Part shown: one piece after another, positions 39,388 through 50,836 of the stretch
Position numbering within the stretch: the first letter of the stretch is position 1
Layout of the letters: each line of letters begins with the position of its first letter
Assembly (NCBI GenBank): GCA_029945375.1
Contig: CM057059.1
Location: 1,116,001-1,180,000, forward strand
Direction: 5' to 3'
Length of the DNA stretch: 64,000 nucleotides
Origin: Agaricus subrufescens
Taxonomy: Eukaryota; Basidiomycota; Agaricomycetes; Agaricales; Agaricaceae
Notes under the pieces: generated by a model
The model's input: only the letters and a program-made list of their open reading frames with translations
The model's database searches: none
Told to the model about the DNA's origin: nothing
Position numbers and translations under genes: made by a program

Positions 39388-40978
39388 TTATATCAGAGGA
39401 GAATGACTATTGGTCGTCGTTGTTGTTGTAGAAGTGCAATCCTCTGAAACCCCCCCGCATTCGTATTTGATAACAGTTTGTTTCTTGCATTGGTGTTGTC
39501 GGAGTGCAAGCATGACTTCCGGAATAACGTCGACATGCACGTTTTCGCCCCAGAGTATATCCAAATGTTCATAAGTGTGTAATCGTTTCGCGGTTGTGTG
39601 GTTGGGAAGTTGGGTGAGCATGGTGTCTATATCGACGAGACTGTCCGAGTCGCCGTATAATAGAACAATAGGTGTGACGATGTTTCGAGTGGGAAATCGT
39701 ACAGGTCGATAAGAGCTGACGGTGGTGACGACAACAGGTGATAATACGTCGTCGTCGTACATTTGAAATGCGGCGTTGCGCATGATTTGGAACCAATGTA
39801 CGACTGATTTAACAGAGGCGAAAGAGTATAGATGAGCATAGGCAGCGACTTTTTGTTGCGTGCTGATGTTGCGACTGCGCCAGTTGAAAAGCCAACCGAG
39901 AGATTTGTCGATTAGTTGGGCGAATATGGGAGGATATAAGATGGATTGCCAGAAGATGGCGGATGAGAGGATGGATTTACGACCGAATAAGAGGAAAAGG
40001 AAGGTTGGGCTGGTATTTCGCTTTTGTTAGAGGGGAGAGGGATCAGTGGAAGAAACATACTCACGATGCTTTCATTAGTCCATCGACGATGGGGGCGGCT
40101 AACCCTGCAGGACTCATGGCGGGGGCGAGGGCAATAAAAACGTTGATTTTAGCATTAAGCTGGGGTTGGACGCTCAAGGCTGCGAATGCTTGTGCAGTTC
40201 CCTGGCTAAAGCCGATATAGCTTAGTTGTGGCGCTCCGGTCACTTGTAAAATGTGGTTGATGGTGTCTGGAATATCGTGCCATGCAAAGTCATCAATACT
40301 AGATGCAGTCTTGTGAGTCGATCTAGCGTAGCGCAGACTAGGCACGGTGCTGACCTATAGTCCCAGAATTTGCTGCTGGTTGAGCTATGGTGAATGGACT
40401 TTTTGGAGTATTTATTGCCCCTTTTTTTATCAGGTACGTCATTATCCAACAAGGGCTATCTTCAAATTCAGAACTTACCTGTTGTTGCCTAGCCAGACGT
40501 CGTAGCCAGCCTCTGCAAGAACAAAGGCTAGAGATCGTTCTGGATTGGTCAGGCATACCCATATTTCACTATTCATGAGTAGACCGTGATGCAGATACAC
40601 CACTGGTTTTCCAGTACTCGTTCCTGGCATGTCTCTCCTCTCGCCGCGCTTCCCTGGCAGTCGGTGAAGACCGAGCAGATATCCGTCTTTAGTCATAACG
40701 ACATGTTCTTCATGTACATATCCGTAAATCCTGCAGAGATCTTCAAAATCTCTCGCCTTGAGAAGTTTCTTTGCTGCAGTCTCCTCCTCGCTGCATTTCT
40801 TTGCACCAAATCGCCATTTAAAGAGCCTGCGAGACCATTTGTAAAACCAGTTGATTACGACGATTGGGAGGAAGAGAATGATAAATTTGAGCAGGGACAC
40901 AAATGCGAGCACGAAGAGACTGAAGAAGATTGCGACGTATTCGCGGATTGAAAGCCGTCCAAAGAGTGGAACGGACAT
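39388..40978 (-). CDS. Membrane-anchored acid-lipase-type sterol esterase / lipase
   Basis: Alpha/beta hydrolase of the acid lipase family that includes yeast Yeh1, Yeh2 and Tgl1, which cleave steryl esters. MSVPLFGRLSIREYVAIFF begins a hydrophobic anchor (LFVLAFVSLLKFIILFLP IVVI). CRIYGYVHEEHVVMTKDGYL is the conserved N-terminal signature of the family. The oxyanion strand is VVYLHHGLLMNSEIW, then GYDVWLGNNRGNKYS. The nucleophile lies in YIGFSQGTAQAF (GxSxG). The acid Asp lies in LYGDSDSLVDI, and the His in YEHLDILWG. All catalytic residues are present. The tail is Thr-rich (CTSTTTTTTNSHS). Several short introns. The start codon is 144 bp from the divergent neighbour's ATG. The exact lipid substrate is inferred. 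Confidence 0.88.
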
Positions 40979-41122
40979 GGTGAGCACAATACTATGGGGC
41001 TGGGCGTGTGTCGACGAGGTTCTAGAGTGAGAGTTGTGAGCTAACAGCTCGAGGAGTGGGAGACTTGAGCTCTGGCCACTGCACCGCTTAGCTATGATGT
41101 CAAACTTCGCACGCCGTGCAAC

Positions 41123-42184
41123 ATGACCCGCAAGCCTCACCTCGTCTTTCGCTTTTTACTCTTCTCTCTTGTGTTTTGTGCTTGGCATTTCTTTTGGTTA
41201 CGACAGAACGATACAAGTTCTTTCTTGGCTGCAGATATACGCTACCAACAACACTTGGACAGCACTATTGCTTGGCGCACTGAGCAGCTCCTTGGCCATC
41301 ATCGGATCCACTTGATATCCCGCACACGCAGACGGAGAATAAGCACTCTACAAGCCCGCCTTAACTGCTATGTCCGCGACGGATTTTGGTTTCCCCCAAA
41401 CCCACGCTACAGTCATAACAACTCATGTGTTGAAACGTGGCCGTCGCTTGAAAACCGGGAATTAAAGGACTTGATGAATGTTTTCTGCGAGCAACTTTCT
41501 GGAAAACGTATCCTGCTTGTGGGCCCACATGCATTTCATCATGTTCAAACCCTTCTCCTTGAAGCTCTGGCTAAACACGACAAAAAGTCCTACGCGTATG
41601 GATACCCCGATAGCGGCCGTCACTACTTTGTCTGCAGGGATACTCGGAAGTCGCAAGACCCTCCACTCAATTTGACTCATTTATCGTTCTCCCTTTCTGA
41701 TACTCTGTTCCCGGTCCAAGGAGATGATGAAATTAACGGGCCAGACGTGGACCCTAGGACTGGTATACGCGTACACAATTCTAACTGGTTCAAGGACTCT
41801 TGGAAGGCGCAGCTCTTGATTTTGAACAAGGGACCTATACCCGCCCCTGCTTCAACGTATGACGGAGGAACTGGTAATTGGTCATTCACTAAACAAGACA
41901 ACGAAGAGGAAACATTGAATGCGAGGATTGTCAAGGCAGCATTTAACGTCATTTTCCAAGTTTATGTTCCTCAACTCCTTCACACTCTCAACGCAATTGA
42001 AGGCATTAACTCGAACACCCTTTTCTTCGGTCCGTGGTTCCAACAGCCGACCTGTACCAACGCTGGTTTGGATCCCAAACTCCGCACGACTAGGCTGTTC
42101 TGGGAACCCTATGAGTCAGTAGACCCTTGGTCACTGTACTACAATACGCAAGGTAAACGGGTTGCACACTTCGTCCCGGAGTGA
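41123..42184 (+). CDS. Single-exon type II membrane protein of unknown function
   Basis: A 353-residue uninterrupted frame, rare in this intron-dense window. MTRKPHLVF then one membrane helix (RFLLFSLVFCAWHFFWL) with a short basic cytosolic end predicts a Golgi-type type II protein. The luminal part contains LNCYVRDGFWFPP and the strand-loop LSGKRILLVGPHAFHHVQTL, which sits where SGNH/PC-esterase (TBL-like) acyltransferases have GKRxxFVGDS, but the GDS is replaced by GPH. It also has PDSGRHYFVCRD, several Asn-X-Ser/Thr sites (NNS, NLT, NWS) and a C-terminal ESVDPWSLYYNTQG. The resemblance to PC-esterases is weak and may be chance. Function not assigned; a role in glycan modification is only a guess. 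Confidence 0.7.
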   Translation: MTRKPHLVFRFLLFSLVFCAWHFFWLRQNDTSSFLAADIRYQQHLDSTIAWRTEQLLGHHRIHLISRTRRRRISTLQARLNCYVRDGFWFPPNPRYSHNNSCVETWPSLENRELKDLMNVFCEQLSGKRILLVGPHAFHHVQTLLLEALAKHDKKSYAYGYPDSGRHYFVCRDTRKSQDPPLNLTHLSFSLSDTLFPVQGDDEINGPDVDPRTGIRVHNSNWFKDSWKAQLLILNKGPIPAPASTYDGGTGNWSFTKQDNEEETLNARIVKAAFNVIFQVYVPQLLHTLNAIEGINSNTLFFGPWFQQPTCTNAGLDPKLRTTRLFWEPYESVDPWSLYYNTQGKRVAHFVPE

Positions 42185-42478
42185 TGATCTAACCGCTATC
42201 AGTTTATATTATAGACAGAGTATTGCCGATGATTTTACCGTTTTTCAACATGACATATATCCCCATGACAGTACCCCTCATTAGCGGGTCACATGGGGCG
42301 GACTTTCCGGAGCAGACGGACCAACGAAAGGATTGTCTTCGACCCGCAAGTGATCACCCTGTCGGAGCAGTAATAGGACTGACTTTTATTAAAACCTTGC
42401 TGTATCAACTCTTGAATCAGTAAATGATAAAATATTATTCGACGCAGTACATACATAGCGCAGGCGAAAACGTGTAGG

Positions 42479-43132
42479 CTATTTGCTGCGCCTCTTCTTA
42501 CCTGTGGTTCCCTGTGGTGGGTCTTTACGTTTTGAGAATCCGCCTTTGGATAGAGCTTCCTTGGCTACTTGTGAGATGTGCTTCCAGCGATCAGAACCCA
42601 GCTTTGTCCCCCCGTACCACCTGGACACAACAACAATGACCTCGTCACAATTAGACAATTCGAGAAGCCGTGCAAGGCGGTCGCCACTGCCGCTTTCGCC
42701 CCCATCATTCTGCCCACATGCTACCCGCTCCATCTCGTTGTTCTTTTCCTTTGACCTGTATGCATACATACAATGCGTCGCGCGTTTTAAGCTCGACAAT
42801 GAGGTCAAATGATCCAGGAAAGTGGGCACCAGCGCTGCGTCTTTTAATGCTGTCGCGTGTGCCTGGAAAACAGATCGGCGATCCCGGATGGGCTCGGAAG
42901 TAAAGATCTCGAGGGGCCATTGCCCTTCTAAGTATTCCGTCGGCTCAAAGTTCTCCAACAAAGGGGGGTGGGGAACTCTCTTACCGCTGACTACAGAGCT
43001 CGCTACTGCCGCCCGGAGCAAGCGCCGCCTCTGAGGAGAGGTTTTAGGATATCGGAGTGATACACGTGCGTGAAGAAGCCCGTAGCTTCTCCAGCTAGTT
43101 GTCTGCGAGGGCGTTGGATGGAGATAAAACAT
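42479..43132 (-). CDS. YIH1: YIH1/IMPACT family protein (UPF0029 domain)
   Basis: A single-exon frame of 217 residues. The central and C-terminal part is the Impact domain: ATHCMYAYRSKEKN, then the hallmark NDGGESGSGDRLARLLEL (usual DDGE-SGAG-L) and VIVVVSRWYGGTKLGSDRWK. The family name-giver binds Gcn1 and so dampens Gcn2 activation, but the N-terminal RWD domain of Yih1 is not present here; instead there is a basic, Arg-rich stretch (YPKTSPQRRRLLRAAVASS). It is therefore a short Impact-domain protein and the Gcn1 role should not be assumed. The tail is Lys/Arg-rich (TGKKRRSK). A missing upstream exon is possible. Confidence 0.82.
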   Translation of the reverse strand: MFYLHPTPSQTTSWRSYGLLHARVSLRYPKTSPQRRRLLRAAVASSVVSGKRVPHPPLLENFEPTEYLEGQWPLEIFTSEPIRDRRSVFQAHATALKDAALVPTFLDHLTSLSSLKRATHCMYAYRSKEKNNEMERVACGQNDGGESGSGDRLARLLELSNCDEVIVVVSRWYGGTKLGSDRWKHISQVAKEALSKGGFSKRKDPPQGTTGKKRRSK

Positions 43133-43523
43133 ATGAACTTCGAACCGTGCGACCGGTGATTGATCATTTTTATCGTTGCATATGCTCTGTGTTCATCTTA
43201 CACTAGGCTCTTTACAAGTATAGCAGACAGCCACGGTCATTTCCTGCGAGTGAAGCACGTTGTTAAGAACCTAAAGCCTAAAAGTTGCCCGATCACAGAG
43301 TCCATGGCAGCGGTTCAGCCAAGACTCGAGAATGCGGGATCACCAATTTTAATTCTTCTGCCGAGATGTTCCATGTCAAAATCATGAGTAGCAATATGTA
43401 CACCCTGTTGCTGTCCATATGATCCCTGCCCATCCGCTGTCGGGTTGCTTTAAAAGACGTCGGCGGCGGATTACATTTCTGTTTGGCCCCCTTTTTTTCC
43501 CTCCTCTTCCCAAGTAACTTGTC
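43133..43523. other. Divergent promoter of the YIH1-like and GNPDA genes
   Basis: The 391-bp gap between two start codons has no TATA box I would defend. Pyrimidine tracts (about 43484-43512, CCCCCTTTTTTTCCCTCC) just before the GNPDA start resemble a fungal transcription start region. Confidence 0.4.
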
Positions 43524-44873
43524 ATGCGTATGTGTTCTCTCATGCTTGCTGCATCTTGGTCCACTTATCAAGCTTGTTTTGGATCTAGGTCTTATCATTC
43601 GTCACGATCCCAGCGCTGTTGGAAGCTATATCGCTGATTATATATGTAAACGGTGCGTTATCTGGCTTTGGTATCTCTCATTTCTGGTACATTATCTGAT
43701 GCGGCCAACAGGATCAACGACTTTGCCCCTACCCCAGAAAAGCCATTCGTTCTCGGCTTACCCACTGGTTCATCACCCATCCCAACGTACAAAGCGTTAA
43801 TCAAGCTCGTGAAAGACAAAAAGCTCTCGTATGTCGCTGCGCGCTCCAAGTCTTACTCAAGCGTGAATCTAATCCGTCATCTAGATTTAAGAATGTCGTT
43901 ACTTTCAATATGGATGAGTATGTAGGGTTACCCACAGATCACGCACAGTCCTACCACACTTTCATGTTCCAAGAGTTCTTCTCACACAGTACGTATCGTT
44001 TCTGTGCCTATCAGACTGATACGTCCTGAAACCCCTGTTTCAGTTGATATTCCACCTACCCAAGTCAATATCCTTAATGGAAATGCAGAAGATCTTATCG
44101 CGGAGTGTAATGCTTATGAGAAAAGGATCAAAGATTACGGAGGTATCGAGCTTTTCTTGGGAGGTATCGGTGAGGATGGACATATCGCCTTCAATGAACC
44201 TGGTACGTTTCCCCTACCAAAGCCACAACCTCCTCCTCTACCTTTGATTCATTGCCCATCCGCTACCCGTTAGGTTCCTCCCTCGCCTCTCGAACCCGAA
44301 TCAAAACGCTAGCATACGACACCATCCTCGCCAATGCTCGTTTCTTCAATAACGACATCGCAGCTGTACCCCGGATGGCACTTACAGTTGGTGTCGCGAC
44401 TGTTCTCGATAGTAGAGAGGTTGTTGTCGTTGTGACTGGTCTTCGTAAAGCTCTGGCTTTGAGCAAAGCAATCGGTACGTTCTCCTAAATCATTCCCTTC
44501 ATGAGCTGTTAGTTTTGACAAGAAATTTGCCTGTGATTAGAGGAGGGCGTGAACCACTTGGTGCGTATCGATATCAACTAGCTGAAGTGTGTCTTTTTAA
44601 ACGTTCTTATAGTGGACTCTTTCGGCTCTGCAAATGCATCCCTGGGCGCTTATAGTAGTAGACGAGGACGCCACAAACGGTGAAACCGCTTCTATCCTCG
44701 TCAACGCGCACAACCCACTCACCTCGTATGACTCTTTCCTTGTAGAATTACACGTCAAGACGGTCAAATACTTCAAATCCATCGAATACGTTCAAGACGA
44801 AGTTGAAAGGACCCAACGTGAACTCAAATTGCGAGGCAAGATTACTGAAGAGCAGATTGGCAGCATGGAGTAG
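43524..44873 (+). CDS. GNPDA: Glucosamine-6-phosphate deaminase
   Basis: Converts glucosamine-6-phosphate to fructose-6-phosphate and ammonia, the last step of N-acetylglucosamine use and chitin salvage. The first coding exon is only ATGC (43524-43527, donor GTATGT); the next starts at 43589 and yields [20 protein letters not shown]. The family motifs are [18 protein letters not shown] (phosphate loop), [13 protein letters not shown] (catalytic Asp), [19 protein letters not shown] (His and Glu of the active site), and [20 protein letters not shown]. The C terminus ends [14 protein letters not shown]. At least six introns; all catalytic residues visible. In yeasts this enzyme clusters with other GlcNAc catabolic genes, but no such partners are in this window. 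Confidence 0.94.
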
Positions 44874-44972
44874 ATTTTTCATATATATAAATATGTACAT
44901 TTGCCTGTGGCACAATATCTAGTTGACACGTTGAATAGTAATCTATTAGAGGTGGGACAAAAAGCTTTGTTG

Positions 44973-45055
44973 AGGTACTACCAGGAATCGAACCTGGGTT
45001 TCGGGAAGGCGCGCATAGTCAAAATCCCGAGTGATAACCGCTACACTATAGTACC
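44973..45055 (-). tRNA. tRNA-Gln (TTG) with an 11-nt intron
   Basis: On the minus strand the acceptor arms GGTACTA and TAGTACC pair perfectly, followed by discriminator T. The A box (TAGTGTAGCGG) and B box (GGTTCGATTCC) are intact. The anticodon stem CGGGA/TCCCG encloses TTTTGA, an 11-nt insert (CTATGCGCGCC) and T, so the anticodon is TTG with the intron at the canonical position after base 37. Total 83 nt, mature 72 before CCA. Confidence 0.93.
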
Positions 45056-45211
45056 AATAACGTTATGCCTTTGAGGAATCATCATCAATAGACTATCTCT
45101 TTCGTTTGATTTTCGTTCAAATTGCAATTCCAAGATAGAAAGAGTACATTTTGTATCATGGGAGGTACATTGATCCAATTATCTATGTAATCCATGTAAA
45201 TAAGGCTGAGT

Positions 45212-47391
<2,180 letters not shown>

Positions 47392-47442
47392 TGCGGTACT
47401 GGTGAGAAGAGAATCGCTGTGGACTAGGAAACTTAATGGTCG

Positions 47443-47449
47443 GTTTATA
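47443..47449 (-). promoter_or_regulatory. TATA box of the glucoamylase gene
   Basis: On the minus strand GATATAAACC lies about 55 bp before the ATG at 47391. Confidence 0.5.
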
Positions 47450-47533
47450 TCTTCCTAAAAATAGAACCACTAAATTTCCCCTGCCATGAAAATATTGGAC
47501 ATATGCTTGGAAGAGCACATGAATAGGGAACCA

Positions 47534-47539
47534 CGCGGG
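47534..47539 (+). promoter_or_regulatory. Possible CreA/Mig1 site upstream of glucoamylase
   Basis: GCGGGG matches the CreA consensus SYGGRG about 145 bp before the glucoamylase ATG. Glucose repression through CreA is known for many fungal amylase genes. One six-base match is weak by itself. Confidence 0.25.
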
Positions 47540-47928
47540 GCTTCAAGTTGATCTAGTCGATTATTATGTGGTTTTGGCCAGTTCTGGTCCAAACACTCGA
47601 TCGGTATCTCCGCTTTCGAGAAATTCGAAGTGGATTCGAAAGCTTCCTCGTCAACTTTAGCGCGTGTTATTCGCTTCGGCAAGGAGCATACTAGTTAGAT
47701 GATGGGGAGAAAGGAAGGCTGAATTAAGCCGAGATCAGGGAACTGTGGGAACCATGTGGAACTGATCTGGGCAATAGCCAAGCAATAGCGATTAATGAGA
47801 AGAGTCATGGGATAGTCGGACGTTACACCCGAGCAAGTGGTAGCAGGTGATTTCAGGAGCATGATGTTATGTAGTCGCAGATCAATTCTTTATTTAGTCA
47901 GGATGCATCAAAAAAATAGGGTAGCTGC

Positions 47929-49637
47929 TCAATTAGTACACTCTATATACCAAGCCAATTTTCTCTGTGCCACCCAATGATCCACACTGTCCTTTTGTGC
48001 AGAAAACCCGTGAGATGCGCGAAGGTGCCGACGCAAATCATAGGCACGGGAAAAGACGTAGTCGCACTTACCGATTTGCTTTGATGATACCGAGGGTAAT
48101 TGGCTGTCGTTGGCCTCAGTATCGAACAGGTGAAGGTCAGGGAATGGACATTGTAAAGCCCGCCTTTCAGTAACTTTGCTTTGCGCAGCTTGTATGTAGG
48201 AATAGCCAGTAATGGCGTTGATGTCCAATGATATATCTACCCCTTGATGTTCCGTATCAGGTGAGGATGGAGATTCGTCGTCAGAAAATTCACTATCAAC
48301 ATCACTGTGCGACCGATGTACTTTAGCAACGTGACGCTGGAGGAGATGTTTATAGCCAAAGGTTTTATGGCAGTCCTCGTGATGACAAACGAAGTTTCGT
48401 TGCCCAAGATGTGCCACGTTCCTGTGAACAGTAAGAGCACTTTTCTAGTCGGATATGATCAATAGCTGCACAAGATGAAGATAGAAAAGCCGGTGCTCAC
48501 TGATTTAAACTCTTTGTAACAGCCCTCATGATCACATTTCCAATCTCGACCCCAGTCACCACCCCTCCTCTTCTTTGTTGGTAAAGAGTCATCCTCGTCA
48601 TGTGAAGTCTCTAAAGCTTCCATCATATCATGCTCCTCATGGACTTTCAGATGATTACGAAGACCTCTTTTGGTAGCAAAACTACGGCCAGCACAAGAGG
48701 GATGTGTACAAATCGGTGGGTGCACATCACGGATGTGACTTTGTAATGCAGACCAAGTGGCAAAATATAAGGGAGATTGGTCAGAGGTGGTCATGCAATT
48801 GCTATGCACGCAGGTATATCGCTTTTCTACATGGATATCAAGTTTCTAGCGTCTAACATGGGCGGAGAATCCATACCATCATGTGTCTTCATATGTGTCT
48901 TCAATTGCTGATTCGTCGAAAATGACTTTGTGCACAACGCATGATCACAGCGGTATGGTTTTGTGCCAGGAGGCGAATGAGCACTCGCTATATGAGAACG
49001 GAGTTGATGATGTTTGGCGAAGGATTCAGTACATCCGGATTTGGAACACTAGATGAGAGTTTCTCATGATAAGATAGAACAATGGTTCAGTAGTGGTAGC
49101 TGCTTACAGTGAATGGCTTAGCACCGTCATGAGACTCAAGATGGACTTTAAGGTGCTGCGTCGTCCAAAAACGTTTTCCACATCCGAGTTTGTCGCAAAG
49201 GAATGGCCTGGCCGATTCCGGGAGGTGACTCCGTGCATGAGCATGAAGGTGAGTCTCTCGTAAATATGACTTGTTGCAGATTTCGCATCGAAAAGGCCGC
49301 TAGTGCGAGCACGGAGTTAGTAACGAAGCTTTCGTTCAAAGCCAGTACTCACTTCACCCGTGTGTGAGCGTTCGTGTTCGACCAGTCGAGAGGGTTTTGA
49401 GTAGGCTTTATTACACCCCTTGTAAGTGCATTGATACCTCTTTTTTGAGGCGGGTTGAAGCTTCCCGTTGATGATTACCGGGGCAACGGTTTTTGAACTG
49501 GAAGCGCGACCTTGGCGTTGTTCAGAAGAAACTGATGAACGGGAGCATATTGAGGGGGAAGGAGAGACGAAAACATCATCAGCCCTTCGCTTTCCAAGGA
49601 CTTGGGTGGGTCGACAGACGAGGGCAGAAGCGGACAT
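47929..49637 (-). CDS. PZF1: Transcription factor IIIA (C2H2 zinc-finger protein)
   Basis: Binds the internal control region of 5S rRNA genes and recruits TFIIIC and RNA polymerase III. MSASALVCRPTQVLGKRRAD precedes a Ser-rich lead. At least eight C2H2 fingers follow in TFIIIA style, with alternating spacing: YQCTYKGCNKAYSKPSRLVE, FRCEICNKSYLRETHLHA, FLCDKLGCGKRFWTTQHLKV, FTCSKSGCTESFAKHHQL, YRCDHALCTKSFSTNQQL. Then come an ICTHPSCAGRSFATKRGL finger, WKCDHEGCYKEFKSVNAL and FVCHHEDCHKTFGYKHLL. A spacer (acidic, FSDDESPSSPD) separates a last finger-like segment (CDYVFSRAYDLRRHLRASH). The gap before the last finger and the Cys/His pattern match fungal TFIIIA. Several introns; the call rests on finger number and arrangement. 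Confidence 0.85.
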
Positions 49638-50836
49638 GGCGTATGTCGGGAAAAAAATTGATCTGATTTGGCTAATTGGCACTGTTTATTTTTGGCTTCC
49701 TTCTGGTCAACCTGGACCAGTGGTCAGCCAAGGCATGCCAGTCGCAACCATTATAAGCCTTAATTGCATCCCGGATGGCCGACTCCATACCACTCATCCA
49801 TGACCTTCTACTTCCGGACCTTTCGCAGGATCCTCTCAGGTGCGGGGCTGCGCATCGCTCTCTCCTACTGCTAAAGTGCATCCTACAGCGATAATGCTGG
49901 TTGCATCTGCGTCTACGGTTGTCCTCGCCTTCTTCATGCTGCCAAGCTTTTCCCGCAGCATAATACCCTGGCTGCTGGTGTCAATTCAAACATTGAGTTT
50001 CATTAGGACCCTTTGGTCGTCTGTCCTTCCTATTTTTCCGATCCTTTGTATGTGTTCATGAATCCTTCTCAATTAGGATCATTCGGAAACCTTTGCTGGA
50101 CAGCAGTCAATCTGTAGCCTCTGAGGCAATTGGATTATTCAGTCTTTTCCCTTTTCATTTGAGTGAGTCGATTATTACTGGTTAGCGGGCTTGTCGTATA
50201 TAACCAAGCCAGTCTTGTCCTTGATTGTGGCAACGACGGAGTTCAAGGATAAGTCATCGCCAGTGATATACGTACTCCTTCAGGTATTCGTGATAGGTAG
50301 TTCGGTCATTCGTAGGTATCCGTCCTAGTCCGTGAGCAGGAAGGAACTCATGTATTGAACTGCCAGACATCGTTTATACTACAGGACTCCTTATGGTCGC
50401 ACTCGTCACCGTTTTAGCTTTCGATAGAGACGTCTGGATTCGCGACATTGACTCCATCCCCTCTCCGTTTCCGATACCTATTCTGATCGAATTTCTGCGT
50501 CTTCGACCCTCAACATGGCTGCGCAGGGAAGGAAACTCAGATCCAACGCCTCCCTGCCGAATCCACTGTGTCCTTCCATGCAACTGTCCCGCTAAACTTC
50601 CACCGCGCGAAGATGTAGGAGTAGATGCCAGTCTTCAGAAGACGAAGTCGCTTCCACAGTTGCTCGTACGGGTGCCGGATGCAGCACAGCGGAGGGCGTC
50701 GATATCTATTTCGTTTGAAGCTGTTCGTTAGATAATATTTCGACGCGTGGGTCACGGGTGTGACCGAGCGTGTCGCTTAGTCAGCATATTGTGTATGAGA
50801 GAATGTTTGATGGTGCGCTCTGGTCTGCGGTTTCTC
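49638..50836. other. 1.2-kb divergent spacer between TFIIIA and SPT21-like genes
   Basis: Open frames at plus 50393-50731 (112 codons) and minus 50537-50755 have no domain I recognise. The left part (49638-50100) contains hydrophobic-coding short frames without splice support. It may include a 5' UTR exon of the SPT21-like gene; nothing firm. Confidence 0.35.

Larger units (their letters stand above)
47392..47928. other. Glucoamylase upstream region
   Basis: The 537 bp between the glucoamylase start and the TFIIIA 3' end hold a TATA box and a CreA-like site (listed separately). A small open frame at 47470-47682 (minus) has no features and lies in the likely promoter. Confidence 0.5.
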
